A stretch of DNA of 64,000 bases, taken from positions 122,893 through 186,892 of the forward strand of contig JAFWZR010000033.1 in the NCBI GenBank assembly GCA_017522225.1, written 5' to 3'. This document shows, piece by piece, positions 24,952-32,718 of this stretch. The DNA comes from Clostridia bacterium (GTDB lineage Bacteria > Bacillota > Clostridia > Oscillospirales > Acutalibacteraceae). Made by a program: the position numbers and the translations under genes. Each line of letters opens with the position of its first letter. The stretch's first letter is position 1. The notes beneath the pieces are model-generated. The model did no database searches. It worked only from the letters and a program-made list of their open reading frames with translations, and was not told where the DNA came from.

Positions 24952-26547
24952 TTAACCGTTAAGCGCTTTAAAGCTGTCTTTGTTATTCTTGTAAAGCATC
25001 TTGAATACAGCAAAGTTCTTGTCGTAAACTGCTCTGTTTGCAGGATTGGGCTTGAATGTCTTGACAGCAGGAACGAAATCCTTAACCTGACCGACATTTT
25101 TAATAACACCAAGACCGATACCTACCATTGCAGCTGCACCTACCGCACCGATATCCTGCGGACGGTTTACCGTTTCAACTGTCTTGCCTGTTATGTCAGC
25201 AAGAATCTGGCAGGTTACATCTGAAAGTGCGCCGCCGCCGACAAAACGGATAACATCGGATGTCTTGATTTTCTTATTCTGTGCCTCAAGCATCCAGTTA
25301 AGATGGAAGCAAACACCCTCGATTACTGCACGGAGCATTTCTGACTTGCCTGTATCAATGCTTATGTTAAAGAACATACCTGCTGCATTCGGATCTTCAA
25401 ACGGGCAACGGTTACCGTGAAGCCACGGTGTGAACACAACTCCGTTTGAGCCTGCAGGAACTTCGTTTATAACCTTCGTCATATAGTCATAAAGGCTTGT
25501 ATACTCTGTTTCGGGGTCCTCTGCAACGTCCATCTTCTGCTTGAAGATACCGATTTCGTCAAGGCAAAGGTGGTCACGCACCCATTCAAGGCACTTACCT
25601 GCAGTTTCTAGCTCTGCAAAGTAGATGAATGAATCGGGGTCTGCACCTACGATAGCCGCAATCATAGCAGATGTGTCAACAAGCTGCTTGTCAACAACTG
25701 TACCTACCCAGCCTGATGTACCCTGATAAATATGAGTGTCACCGACTGCACCGCTGCCTGCACCAACACCGATAAGTGAAGAGTCACTACCGCCGCCGAA
25801 TACAGGTGTGCCCTCTGCAAGACCGAGCTGCTCGGCAGCCTTTGCAGTAACCTTACCCACAACATCAGTAGAACCGAGAATCTTCGGAAGATGATCCATA
25901 TTGATATCAAAAATGCCTGTAACGCTCTTGCTCCAGCCCTCTTTACCCTTTCTTGTATCATAAAGAAGAGTTGCAAAAGCAGAGTCCTTTGTCATTGCAA
26001 ACTCACCTGTGCAACGGCTGATAAGGAAATCTTTAACGTCAAGCCATTTGTGTGTTTTCTTGTAATTTTCGGGTTCGTGTGCCTCAACCCACTTGTATTT
26101 GTAAACAGGGTCCTTTACACTGCACGCAACAGCACCCGTTGCAATAAGAGATTTGAGAAGCGGAACAATGTTTGCGCCCGCAATCTGCAAACCGTATGCC
26201 ATATATTTCTTAAGCTCTTCCTTGGCACGCTGATCCATATAGCTCATCGCTCTGCGGACAGGGTTACCGTCCTTATCAACGAGGACAAGTCCCTGCGCCT
26301 GTGAGCAGAAGGAAATACCCGCAATCTGTGACGGCTTGATATCAGTTTTGCTGAAAAGCTCCTTTGTGGTCGAGCACATTGCACCCCACCATTCATTAGG
26401 ATCCTGCTCGGCACCGCCGTCGCCAACCATATAAAGGTTGTAAGCACCGTATGCATTTGTAATGGGTCTGATTGTTTTATCAATCTCAAAAAGACAGGTT
26501 TTCATGCCGGTTGTACCGACATCGTAAGCAATAACATAGATAGCCAT
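24952..26547 (-). CDS. FGGY-family carbohydrate kinase (xylulokinase-like)
   Basis: 531 residues from ATG 26547, preceded by a GGGGG ribosome site; a TTG at 26562 is also in frame. N-terminal YVIAYDVGTTGMKTCLFEI is the phosphate-binding start of the FGGY fold, FGGGSDSSLIGVGAGS near 255 holds the catalytic Asp region, and FVGGGALSDVTCQILADITG near 440 is the C-terminal FGGY signature. ATP-dependent phosphorylation of a pentulose or related sugar is expected. It is divergent from a class III aminotransferase and class II aldolase (26727-29428), with a TGATAC-N4-GTATCA element between, which suggests a shared pathway. The sugar is unknown. Confidence 0.9.
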   Translation of the reverse strand: MAIYVIAYDVGTTGMKTCLFEIDKTIRPITNAYGAYNLYMVGDGGAEQDPNEWWGAMCSTTKELFSKTDIKPSQIAGISFCSQAQGLVLVDKDGNPVRRAMSYMDQRAKEELKKYMAYGLQIAGANIVPLLKSLIATGAVACSVKDPVYKYKWVEAHEPENYKKTHKWLDVKDFLISRCTGEFAMTKDSAFATLLYDTRKGKEGWSKSVTGIFDINMDHLPKILGSTDVVGKVTAKAAEQLGLAEGTPVFGGGSDSSLIGVGAGSGAVGDTHIYQGTSGWVGTVVDKQLVDTSAMIAAIVGADPDSFIYFAELETAGKCLEWVRDHLCLDEIGIFKQKMDVAEDPETEYTSLYDYMTKVINEVPAGSNGVVFTPWLHGNRCPFEDPNAAGMFFNISIDTGKSEMLRAVIEGVCFHLNWMLEAQNKKIKTSDVIRFVGGGALSDVTCQILADITGKTVETVNRPQDIGAVGAAAMVGIGLGVIKNVGQVKDFVPAVKTFKPNPANRAVYDKNFAVFKMLYKNNKDSFKALNG

Positions 26548-26569
26548 TTTTATAACCCCCAAATTTTCT

Positions 26570-26585
26570 TGATACTATTGTATCA
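26570..26585. promoter_or_regulatory. Inverted repeat, possible operator
   Basis: TGATAC-N4-GTATCA, perfect, 23 bases upstream of the kinase start in the divergent control region. Size and place suit a repressor dimer; no regulator gene is adjacent. Confidence 0.45.
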
Positions 26586-26726
26586 TAAAATATAAAATTT
26601 GCAAAAAATTTTTTAAAAAATGCAAAAAAATATTTAATTTTTCTGTTATATATGTTATACTGCATATTGGATATAAAGCGTCATCGCTATATTTACAAAA
26701 ATTATACGTATATCGGAGGAATTACT

Positions 26727-28205
26727 ATGGCTGAAAATTTTGCTATCACCAAGTATCTTGATGCTGATGCTGTTACAAGACAGCTTGATGCGCTTATCAA
26801 AAAGCCCATCTACAGCGTTAAGCCAGAGGCTCTTAAAAAGTACGAAGAAGAGTACTTTGCAAAGAAATGTACAAAGTCAAAGGAAATGATCGACATTGCA
26901 AAGGGACGCATCCCCGGCGGTGTTCAGCACAACCTCGCATTCAACTATCCATTCCCCCTTGTTTTCACAAAGGCATCGGGCAACAAGCTTTATGACATCG
27001 ACGGTAACGAGTATTATGACTTCCTTCAGGCAGGCGGTCCGACAATCGTAGGCAGCAACCCTGAAAAGGTTCGTAACAAGGTTATCGAGCTTCTTAATGA
27101 CTGCGGTCCTTCAACAGGCCTTTTCCATGAGTATGAGTACAAGCTCGCAAATAAGATTGCTGAGTGTGTTCCGTCAGTTGAAATGTTCCGTATGCTCGGT
27201 TCAGGTACTGAGGCTTGTATGTGTGCTGTTCGTGTGGCTCGTCTTGCAACAGGTAAGAAGAACATCCTTAAGATGGGTGGCGCATACCACGGCTGGTCAG
27301 ATCAGATGGCTTACGGTATGAGAGTTCCCGGCACAAAGAATCTTCAGTCTCCCGGTGTTCCGATGTTTGTTTTCAAGCACACAGACGAATTCTTCCCGAA
27401 CGATCTTGAAGATCTTGAGAAGAAGCTTAAGAGAAATCAGCTCAACGGCGGTACTGCTGCCGTATTCCTTGAGCCCGTTGGTCCCGAAAGCGGCACACGT
27501 CCCGTAAGCAAGGCATTTGTTAAGGGCGTTGAAAAGCTTTGCCGTAAGTATGGCTCACTCCTCGTATTTGATGAGGTTGTTACAGGCTTCCGTATCGGCG
27601 TTTCAGGTGCACAGGGCTACTTCGGTGTAGATCCCGACATCACAATCTTCGGTAAGATCATCGCAGGCGGCTACCCCGGTGCAGGCGGTATCGGCGGTCA
27701 CAAGGACGTTATGGCTCACCTCGGTGCAGGTCTTGACGGTTCAGGCAAGAAGGTTAAGAAGGCTATGTGCGGCGGTACAATGGCTGCAACTCCCATTTCT
27801 TGTGTTGCAGGTTACTATACTCTTTGTGAAATTGAAGAGTCAAACGCATGCCAGAAGGCAGGCGAAATGGGCGACAGACTCATCAAGGGTCTTCAGAAGT
27901 CCATCGAGAAGCACAACCTTCCCTTCGTAGCATTCAATCAGGGTTCAATCTGTCACCTTGACACAGTTGGTACAATGCACTACTCAATCGACTGGTCAAA
28001 GCCGTGGCTCATCCCCGATGTTCTTAAGCAGACAAGCGCACGTAAGAAGGAAATGGAGCATATGGGTGCTGCTTACATGGCTGAGGGTATGGTTACTCTT
28101 GCAGGCAGCCGTCTTTACACAAGTGCTGCTTACACAGAAGCTGACATCGACGATGCAATCGCACGTTTCGACAGAGTATTCGACAACTGCGGCCGCATCG
28201 GTTAA
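26727..28205 (+). CDS. Class III (GSA-aminomutase-like) PLP aminotransferase
   Basis: 492 residues from ATG 26727, chosen because GGAGG lies upstream; an in-frame ATG at 26652 has none. Fold type I PLP enzyme: GNEYYDFLQAGGPTIVGSNP, cofactor loop GSGTEACMCAVRVAR, VFDEVVTGFRIG with the ring-N-binding Asp, and Schiff-base Lys310 in ITIFGKIIAGGYPGAGG. Closest in pattern to glutamate-1-semialdehyde 2,1-aminomutase, but it has an extra N-terminal segment of about 50 residues and no haem genes nearby, so HemL activity is unlikely. Likely an aminomutase or transaminase in sugar-acid or amino-sugar metabolism. Followed 14 bases later by a class II aldolase. Confidence 0.9.
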   Translation: MAENFAITKYLDADAVTRQLDALIKKPIYSVKPEALKKYEEEYFAKKCTKSKEMIDIAKGRIPGGVQHNLAFNYPFPLVFTKASGNKLYDIDGNEYYDFLQAGGPTIVGSNPEKVRNKVIELLNDCGPSTGLFHEYEYKLANKIAECVPSVEMFRMLGSGTEACMCAVRVARLATGKKNILKMGGAYHGWSDQMAYGMRVPGTKNLQSPGVPMFVFKHTDEFFPNDLEDLEKKLKRNQLNGGTAAVFLEPVGPESGTRPVSKAFVKGVEKLCRKYGSLLVFDEVVTGFRIGVSGAQGYFGVDPDITIFGKIIAGGYPGAGGIGGHKDVMAHLGAGLDGSGKKVKKAMCGGTMAATPISCVAGYYTLCEIEESNACQKAGEMGDRLIKGLQKSIEKHNLPFVAFNQGSICHLDTVGTMHYSIDWSKPWLIPDVLKQTSARKKEMEHMGAAYMAEGMVTLAGSRLYTSAAYTEADIDDAIARFDRVFDNCGRIG

Positions 28206-28219
28206 TAGGAGAATAAATT

Positions 28220-29428
28220 ATGGCTTATAATATTCAGGAAGCGAAAGAGCTGGTTGTTGAGGCCGGCAAAAAGCTTCTCGAGACAGGTCTTATTGCCCGC
28301 ACATGGGGTAACGTAAGTGCAAGAATTTCTGACACTCAGTTCGTTATCACTCCAAGCGGCAGACCGTATGAGACACTTACACCCGATGACATTGTTGTTG
28401 TAAACATCGCTGACTGCTCTTACGAGGGCGACATCAAGCCGTCAAGCGAAAAGGGTGTTCACGCTGACGCATACAGACTTCGTCCCGAAGAGAATTTCGT
28501 TATTCATACACATCAGATCAAGGCATCAGTTGTAGGTGCAGCAGGCATCAACGTTGATGTCCCTGAAAAATATGAGGCACTTTTCGGCGACTGCATTCCC
28601 GTTGCCGACTACGGTATGCCCTCAACATCAAAGCTCCGTAAGGCTGTTGAGACTGCTTACGCAGACTACCCCAACAGCAAGGCAATCCTTATGAAGCAGC
28701 ACGGTGCAGTTGTTACAGGCAACAGCTTCGAGCAGGCTTTTGAGGTTGTATCTGAGCTTGAAAACCTCTGCGAAGAGAAAATTCAGAAGGCATATATGCT
28801 CTATGAGGGTACTTCCGAGTATTCTTATAAAGCTATGCTTAACAGCTACATAAAGGCAATCGGTTCAGGTAAGATGCCCAAGCAGATTGCAGACTTTGGT
28901 GAAAGTGCAAGAATCGGTTCAAAGTTTGAAATCCGTTACAAGAACGGCAAGACCTTCACTGTTGACATCAAAACAGCAAAGTCAACAGCTGAAGAGGCTG
29001 TTCCTGCAACTGCAATGGTTCACGCTGAAATTTATGCTAAAACTAACGCAGGCTTCATCAAGCACCTTACCGCAAGCGAGATGATTGCAGTAAGTATTGC
29101 GCAGAGCACAATTGCTCCCCGTCTTGATGACTTTGCACAGATCGCAGGCACAAAAATCAACTCCTTCAAGTGGGACGGCTCACGCGCTTCTGCTAAAAAC
29201 GCAGCAAAGGCTGTCAAGGGCAACAACGCTGTACTTATTTCCGGTTCAGGTGCACTCTGCACAGGAACAAAGGAAAGTGACCTTGATGCAGTTGAGCTTA
29301 TTATGTCAAGAGAATGTCAGACTATTATCGGTTCTGTATTCTTCGGTTCAGGCGAAGTCCTCAGCCCGATTGATGCAAACATTATGAGAGTCATCTATCA
29401 GACAAAGTACTCAAAGAAAGCTGAGTAA
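28220..29428 (+). CDS. Class II aldolase/adducin protein with a second degenerate domain
   Basis: 402 residues. Domain 1 (about 5-205) is complete: GNVSAR near 30, SSEKGVHADAY with Glu77, His96-x-His98 in VIHTHQIK and His161 in MKQHGAVVTG, the zinc site and acid of fuculose-phosphate-type aldolases. Domain 2 (about 215-395) looks like a second copy: it keeps VHAEIYAKTNAGFIKHL and LISGSGALCTGTKESDLDAV, but one His of the HxH pair and the last His are replaced, so zinc binding there is doubtful. It may cleave a phosphorylated ketose to dihydroxyacetone phosphate and an aldehyde. Same transcript as the aminotransferase; AGGAG precedes the start. Confidence 0.88.
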   Translation: MAYNIQEAKELVVEAGKKLLETGLIARTWGNVSARISDTQFVITPSGRPYETLTPDDIVVVNIADCSYEGDIKPSSEKGVHADAYRLRPEENFVIHTHQIKASVVGAAGINVDVPEKYEALFGDCIPVADYGMPSTSKLRKAVETAYADYPNSKAILMKQHGAVVTGNSFEQAFEVVSELENLCEEKIQKAYMLYEGTSEYSYKAMLNSYIKAIGSGKMPKQIADFGESARIGSKFEIRYKNGKTFTVDIKTAKSTAEEAVPATAMVHAEIYAKTNAGFIKHLTASEMIAVSIAQSTIAPRLDDFAQIAGTKINSFKWDGSRASAKNAAKAVKGNNAVLISGSGALCTGTKESDLDAVELIMSRECQTIIGSVFFGSGEVLSPIDANIMRVIYQTKYSKKAE

Positions 29429-29437
29429 AAACAACTT

Positions 29438-29470
29438 AAACCTCGTCGAAGTGTTCGGCGAGGTTTTTTG
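29438..29470 (+). terminator. Terminator of the aminotransferase-aldolase operon
   Basis: AACCTCGTCGAA/TTCGGCGAGGTT (one T-G) around GTG, followed by TTTTTTG. Confidence 0.9.
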
Positions 29471-29539
29471 TTTTATATCTTTATTTATCCCGTAAAGTAT
29501 GGTATAATTCTTTTGCATCAAATACGAGGAGAAAACGAA

Positions 29540-30040
29540 ATGGCAGATACAGTTTACAAAGAGACAAGAAAAAAGCATAACCTTACCCGTGACGAAGTAT
29601 GTGACGAGGCATCGCTTCTCAACTTTCCTCTTCAGCCTGAAAGACTTGAGCGTATCGAAAACGGCAAATTTAATATCACACCCGACGAAGTTTTGCTTCT
29701 TTCCAAAATCTACGGCGAGCCCACGCTTTGCAACCATTTCTGTTCAAGAGAATGTCCGATCGGCAAAAAGTATGTTCCCAAGGTTGAGGTCAAGGATCTT
29801 TCGCAGATTGTTCTCGAAATGCTTTCTTCTTTGAACTGGATGAAGAAGAGTCAGGAAAGACTTATTGAAATCACGGCTAACGGACAAATCAACGATGACG
29901 AAATTAAGGATTTTGTTTCTATTCAGCGAAAGCTCGAAAGCCTTTCAATAACCATCGAGAGTCTTCAGCTCTGGGTTGAGCAGATGCTCGCAGACCAAAA
30001 AATCAATCTTGAAAAGTATAATGAGATTATAAACGAGTAA
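29540..30040 (+). CDS. XRE-type helix-turn-helix regulator with C-terminal helices
   Basis: 166 residues from ATG 29540 (GAGGAG upstream). The N-terminal HTH reads YKETRKKHNLTRDEVCDEAS, then ERIENGKFNITPDEVLLLSKIYG, a typical XRE fold although the recognition helix is longer than usual. A small Cys cluster, CNHFCSRECPIG (near 75), may bind metal or a cluster. The rest (about 95-160) is helical and may dimerise. No target can be assigned; it lies alone between two terminators. Confidence 0.8.
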   Translation: MADTVYKETRKKHNLTRDEVCDEASLLNFPLQPERLERIENGKFNITPDEVLLLSKIYGEPTLCNHFCSRECPIGKKYVPKVEVKDLSQIVLEMLSSLNWMKKSQERLIEITANGQINDDEIKDFVSIQRKLESLSITIESLQLWVEQMLADQKINLEKYNEIINE

Positions 30041-30044
30041 GTTG

Positions 30045-30081
30045 TCGGGTACTGCGTATAACACACAGTGCCCGATTTTTT
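30045..30081 (+). terminator. Terminator of the XRE regulator
   Basis: TCGGGTACTG pairs over ten base pairs (one G-T) with CAGTGCCCGA, followed by TTTTTT. Confidence 0.85.
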
Positions 30082-30082
30082 A

Positions 30083-30115
30083 CACTGATTGTAAAAATCA
30101 GTGAGCATTTTTTAC
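30083..30115 (+). terminator. Second hairpin with T-run after the XRE gene
   Basis: CACTGATT/AATCAGTG around a short A-rich loop, then AGCATTTTTT. Probably a back-up terminator. The remaining 120 bases to 30237 hold the next gene's leader; no clear promoter seen. Confidence 0.6.
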
Positions 30116-30237
30116 ACAGAGTGTCATTCCGTTCTGACGGCAGATATTGTATTATATAGTCACAGTAAAGAGCGCATCGCACATCAGTATGTTTTACTGT
30201 TTCGGTGCAGGGAAAATTGTTTTTTGGATGGTGTTTT

Positions 30238-30540
30238 ATGTTTCACGGCATCATATGGTTCACGCTGATGGGATTATTCTTAATATGGCTTGGATATAGG
30301 GTATGCTTCAAAGAACAAATCTCGTTGCTTCATAATTCACGTTATGCCAGGGTTAAAGACGAAGACAAAAAAGCTTTTTGCAAAGCATCAGGATCCGGAA
30401 TAATTTTAATCGGTCTTTCTGCATTGTTATGTGTTTTAGTTCTTCTGATTACAGTTTCTTTGTGGGGCCTTCTTATTCTGATACCGGGAAGTGCCGCAGC
30501 TATTGCAATTCTGGTTTATGCAGACAGAAAATACAATCGT
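30238..30540 (+). CDS. Small membrane protein resembling DUF3784
   Basis: About 101 residues from ATG 30238. Helix 1 (about 4-22), then GYRVCFKEQISLLHNSRYAR and VKDEDKKAFCKASGSG, a cytoplasmic loop of the DUF3784 kind, then two helices (about 50-95). The frame extends upstream to a GTG at 30205 but no ribosome site supports it. Function unknown. It may be co-transcribed with the next small membrane gene. Confidence 0.7.
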
Positions 30541-30608
30541 TAAAAATTCAGGCACACTAAAACTTAACATAAACAAAAATAAATTATAAAATATAATGAG
30601 GTGATAAA

Positions 30609-30833
30609 ATGTTGGATATTCTGTTTACGGTGATTTTTATTGCGTTGTTTTTGTGGACAATCAAGCTGATGTTCAAAATCTCGTGGGGCATTGCAAAAAT
30701 CCTTGCAACAGTGCTGCTTGTGTTGGCAATACCGGCACTTGTACTGTGTCTGATTTTTGCGGGTGGCTTTGTGCTGCTCATCCCCATCGGCATTGTTGCA
30801 GGCGTTGTCGGAATAATCAAAATGTTCACATAA
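30609..30833 (+). CDS. Very small two-helix membrane protein
   Basis: 74 residues, almost wholly hydrophobic: helices at about 4-24 and 30-55, with a short Gly-rich third stretch. GAGGTGA lies just upstream of the ATG, so it is a real gene. No family recognised. It ends at a strong terminator. Confidence 0.65.
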   Translation: MLDILFTVIFIALFLWTIKLMFKISWGIAKILATVLLVLAIPALVLCLIFAGGFVLLIPIGIVAGVVGIIKMFT

Positions 30834-30838
30834 AAACG

Positions 30839-30872
30839 AAAGGCAGGGTTACTCCCCTGCCTTAGTTTTTTT
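30839..30872. terminator. Terminator between the small membrane gene and tadA
   Basis: AAGGCAGGG/CCCCTGCCTT then AGTTTTTTT. The hairpin overlaps the last codons of tadA on the other strand. Confidence 0.85.
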
Positions 30873-31316
30873 CTCTCTTAATCTTTTAAAAAATTCTGTC
30901 AGCTTCTCTGCGCACTCTTCCTGCATAAAGCCCGATACAACCTCAGGCTTGTGGTTATACGGCAAGCTGAAGAGATTGACCACGCTACCGCACGAGCCTG
31001 CCTTGTAATCCGATGCACCGTAAACAAGACGCTTTATTCTGCTGTTAATGATTGCTCCGGTGCACATCGGGCAAGGCTCGAGGGTTACATACAAATCGCA
31101 TTTCCACAGCCTCCAACCGCCGAGGGTTTTGCACGCCTCATCAATCGCCTCAAGCTCCGCGTGAGCAAGAGCGTTTTTGTCTTTTTCGCGTCGGTTTCGT
31201 CCCCTGCCGACAATCCTGCCGTCAATGGTGACAACTGCGCCGACAGGCACCTCACCCTCAAGTGCCGCCTCGTCTGCAAGGCGGAGCGCCTCCTTCATAA
31301 AATCCATATCATTCAT
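30849..31316 (-). CDS. tadA: tRNA-specific adenosine deaminase
   Basis: Deaminates A34 of tRNA-Arg(ACG) to inosine. 155 residues from ATG 31316. The cytidine-deaminase fold is clear: zinc His and catalytic Glu in NALAHAELEAIDEA, the two zinc Cys in LEPCPMCTGAIINSRI, and the substrate-loop KAGSCGSVVNLF. The frame runs on upstream to 31373 inside the protease gene, but family members begin at MNDMDFMKEALRLA. The start lies eight bases after the upstream stop; the genes are co-transcribed. Confidence 0.95.
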   Translation of the reverse strand: MNDMDFMKEALRLADEAALEGEVPVGAVVTIDGRIVGRGRNRREKDKNALAHAELEAIDEACKTLGGWRLWKCDLYVTLEPCPMCTGAIINSRIKRLVYGASDYKAGSCGSVVNLFSLPYNHKPEVVSGFMQEECAEKLTEFFKRLREKKTKAGE

Positions 31317-31323
31317 AATAGCA

Positions 31324-32547
31324 TCAACCTGATATTCCGAATAAAGTAAAGACCGTAACTGCAGTAAGAACACCTGTTATGATAAGCGCGGCCGTGTTTG
31401 TTTTGCGAGGCTTCAATCTGCTGTCCTTTCTGATTGTAAGTATCCACTTGATGAGCAGATACGAGGCAAATACACACGCGCCGAAAAGCATAAGCACACC
31501 CGGTGCAGACTGCACTCTTGTAAGTGAGAGCGAGGTGTAAATTGCATTGTAAATCGAGAAGATAAGTGCAGGTGATGTTACAAACGCTGCACGCTTGAGA
31601 ACCTTGTTCTTCGCCATAACGGTTGCATCCTTTTTCAGCTTGACATTACAGTTGAGCTTGAAAAGCACCATAGCGATTGCACCTGCAAACACAATTGCCG
31701 ATGTAACAACATAGTAGAAAAATGTACTTGACTCGGGTTTTTCATTATAACAAATAGTCGTGATAACCGAGAAAAGATTATTAAGAAAATGGATGGTAAC
31801 ACTCGTCCATATGCTTTTTGTTTTTATACAGAAGTATCCGAGTGCGATACCGACAATAAATGCAAACGGAATCTGCACCATATTGCCATGCAGAATAGCG
31901 AAGCAGAAAGATGTTGCAAGAATCGCAAACCAATCACCGTATTTTCTCAACGGCTGCAGAATTACACAGCGGAAAGCAAACTCCTCAAACAATGCAGGGA
32001 GTACGGCAAAATTGATAACATAAATCAGAATTCCCATAAATCCCGACGGGACTGCCAGGTCTTCCATTCCCGAGCCGAACTCTATACCGAAAACAGAGAT
32101 AACTGCCGCCAAGACCGACGTTGCGGTGTTGCCGAGCATACAGAACATAAGACCCGCAAAAACCGCGAGGATGAACAGCTCCTTCGACTTCGGCATCTCA
32201 AAAATGTTCATCTGCTTTCTTTCCCTCGGTTTTGAAAAAACGAAAAGAACGAAAAACGGCAGGAATGTATAGAAAAACTGCGCAACTGCACTGATTGCAT
32301 GGAAATAGAAGGTATCAGAAGCATAAAGTGAGGAAAGCTGAGTAAAACGGATAAACACCGCAACAACATTCTGCATCAGAATACACATAAGCATAACGAA
32401 GCCTGCCGAAAAGCCCAGACGGCGCAGCGAAGTGAAATGCTTATCAAGAAGCGGATTCTGACCGCCGAACATATTGTAAAGATTCTGATAATAATTATGG
32501 CTGCCTGTCTGGTCAGCATAGTTCATTGTGTGTTCGTTACCGTTCAT
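31324..32547 (-). CDS. CPBP-family intramembrane metalloprotease
   Basis: 407 residues, about 9-10 membrane helices. The Abi/CPBP motifs are in order: PALFEEFAFRCVIL (EExxxR) near 210, FAILHGNMVQIPFAF (FxxxH) near 240, and VTIHFLNNLFSV (HxxxN) near 275. Such Rce1-like proteases cut membrane-embedded substrates; in Firmicutes they are linked to peptide maturation or self-immunity, but no bacteriocin genes are here. An N-terminal 45-residue Asn/Tyr-rich cytoplasmic tail is unusual. Divergent from the gene at 32719 with its own promoter. Confidence 0.9.
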   Translation of the reverse strand: MNGNEHTMNYADQTGSHNYYQNLYNMFGGQNPLLDKHFTSLRRLGFSAGFVMLMCILMQNVVAVFIRFTQLSSLYASDTFYFHAISAVAQFFYTFLPFFVLFVFSKPRERKQMNIFEMPKSKELFILAVFAGLMFCMLGNTATSVLAAVISVFGIEFGSGMEDLAVPSGFMGILIYVINFAVLPALFEEFAFRCVILQPLRKYGDWFAILATSFCFAILHGNMVQIPFAFIVGIALGYFCIKTKSIWTSVTIHFLNNLFSVITTICYNEKPESSTFFYYVVTSAIVFAGAIAMVLFKLNCNVKLKKDATVMAKNKVLKRAAFVTSPALIFSIYNAIYTSLSLTRVQSAPGVLMLFGACVFASYLLIKWILTIRKDSRLKPRKTNTAALIITGVLTAVTVFTLFGISG

Positions 32548-32588
32548 TTTTCCACCTCACTTTTTCGACAAATTGTTTGTTACAATTA

Positions 32589-32617
32589 ATTATATCCTAA
32601 TACTGTTCAATTATCAA
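32589..32617 (-). promoter_or_regulatory. Promoter of the CPBP protease-tadA unit
   Basis: Minus strand TTGATA, 17-base spacer, TATAAT, 42 bases upstream of ATG 32547. Confidence 0.7.
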
Positions 32618-32657
32618 GGCTATCAATTGTTAACTTTTTAAGAACAACAAATAGTAC

Positions 32658-32686
32658 TTGTTTTTTCTTATATTTTAATGTATACT
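32658..32686 (+). promoter_or_regulatory. Promoter of the 32.7-35.2 kb unit
   Basis: TTGTTT, 17-base spacer, TATACT, then AAAGGAG before ATG 32719. Confidence 0.7.
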
Positions 32687-32718
32687 TTAATGGTATACAA
32701 ATTAAAGGAGATGACTCT

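Noticed and set aside
26727-28205. Naming the aminotransferase hemL
   Set aside because: The PLP motifs fit, but length, N-terminal extension and sugar-gene neighbours argue against a haem role.
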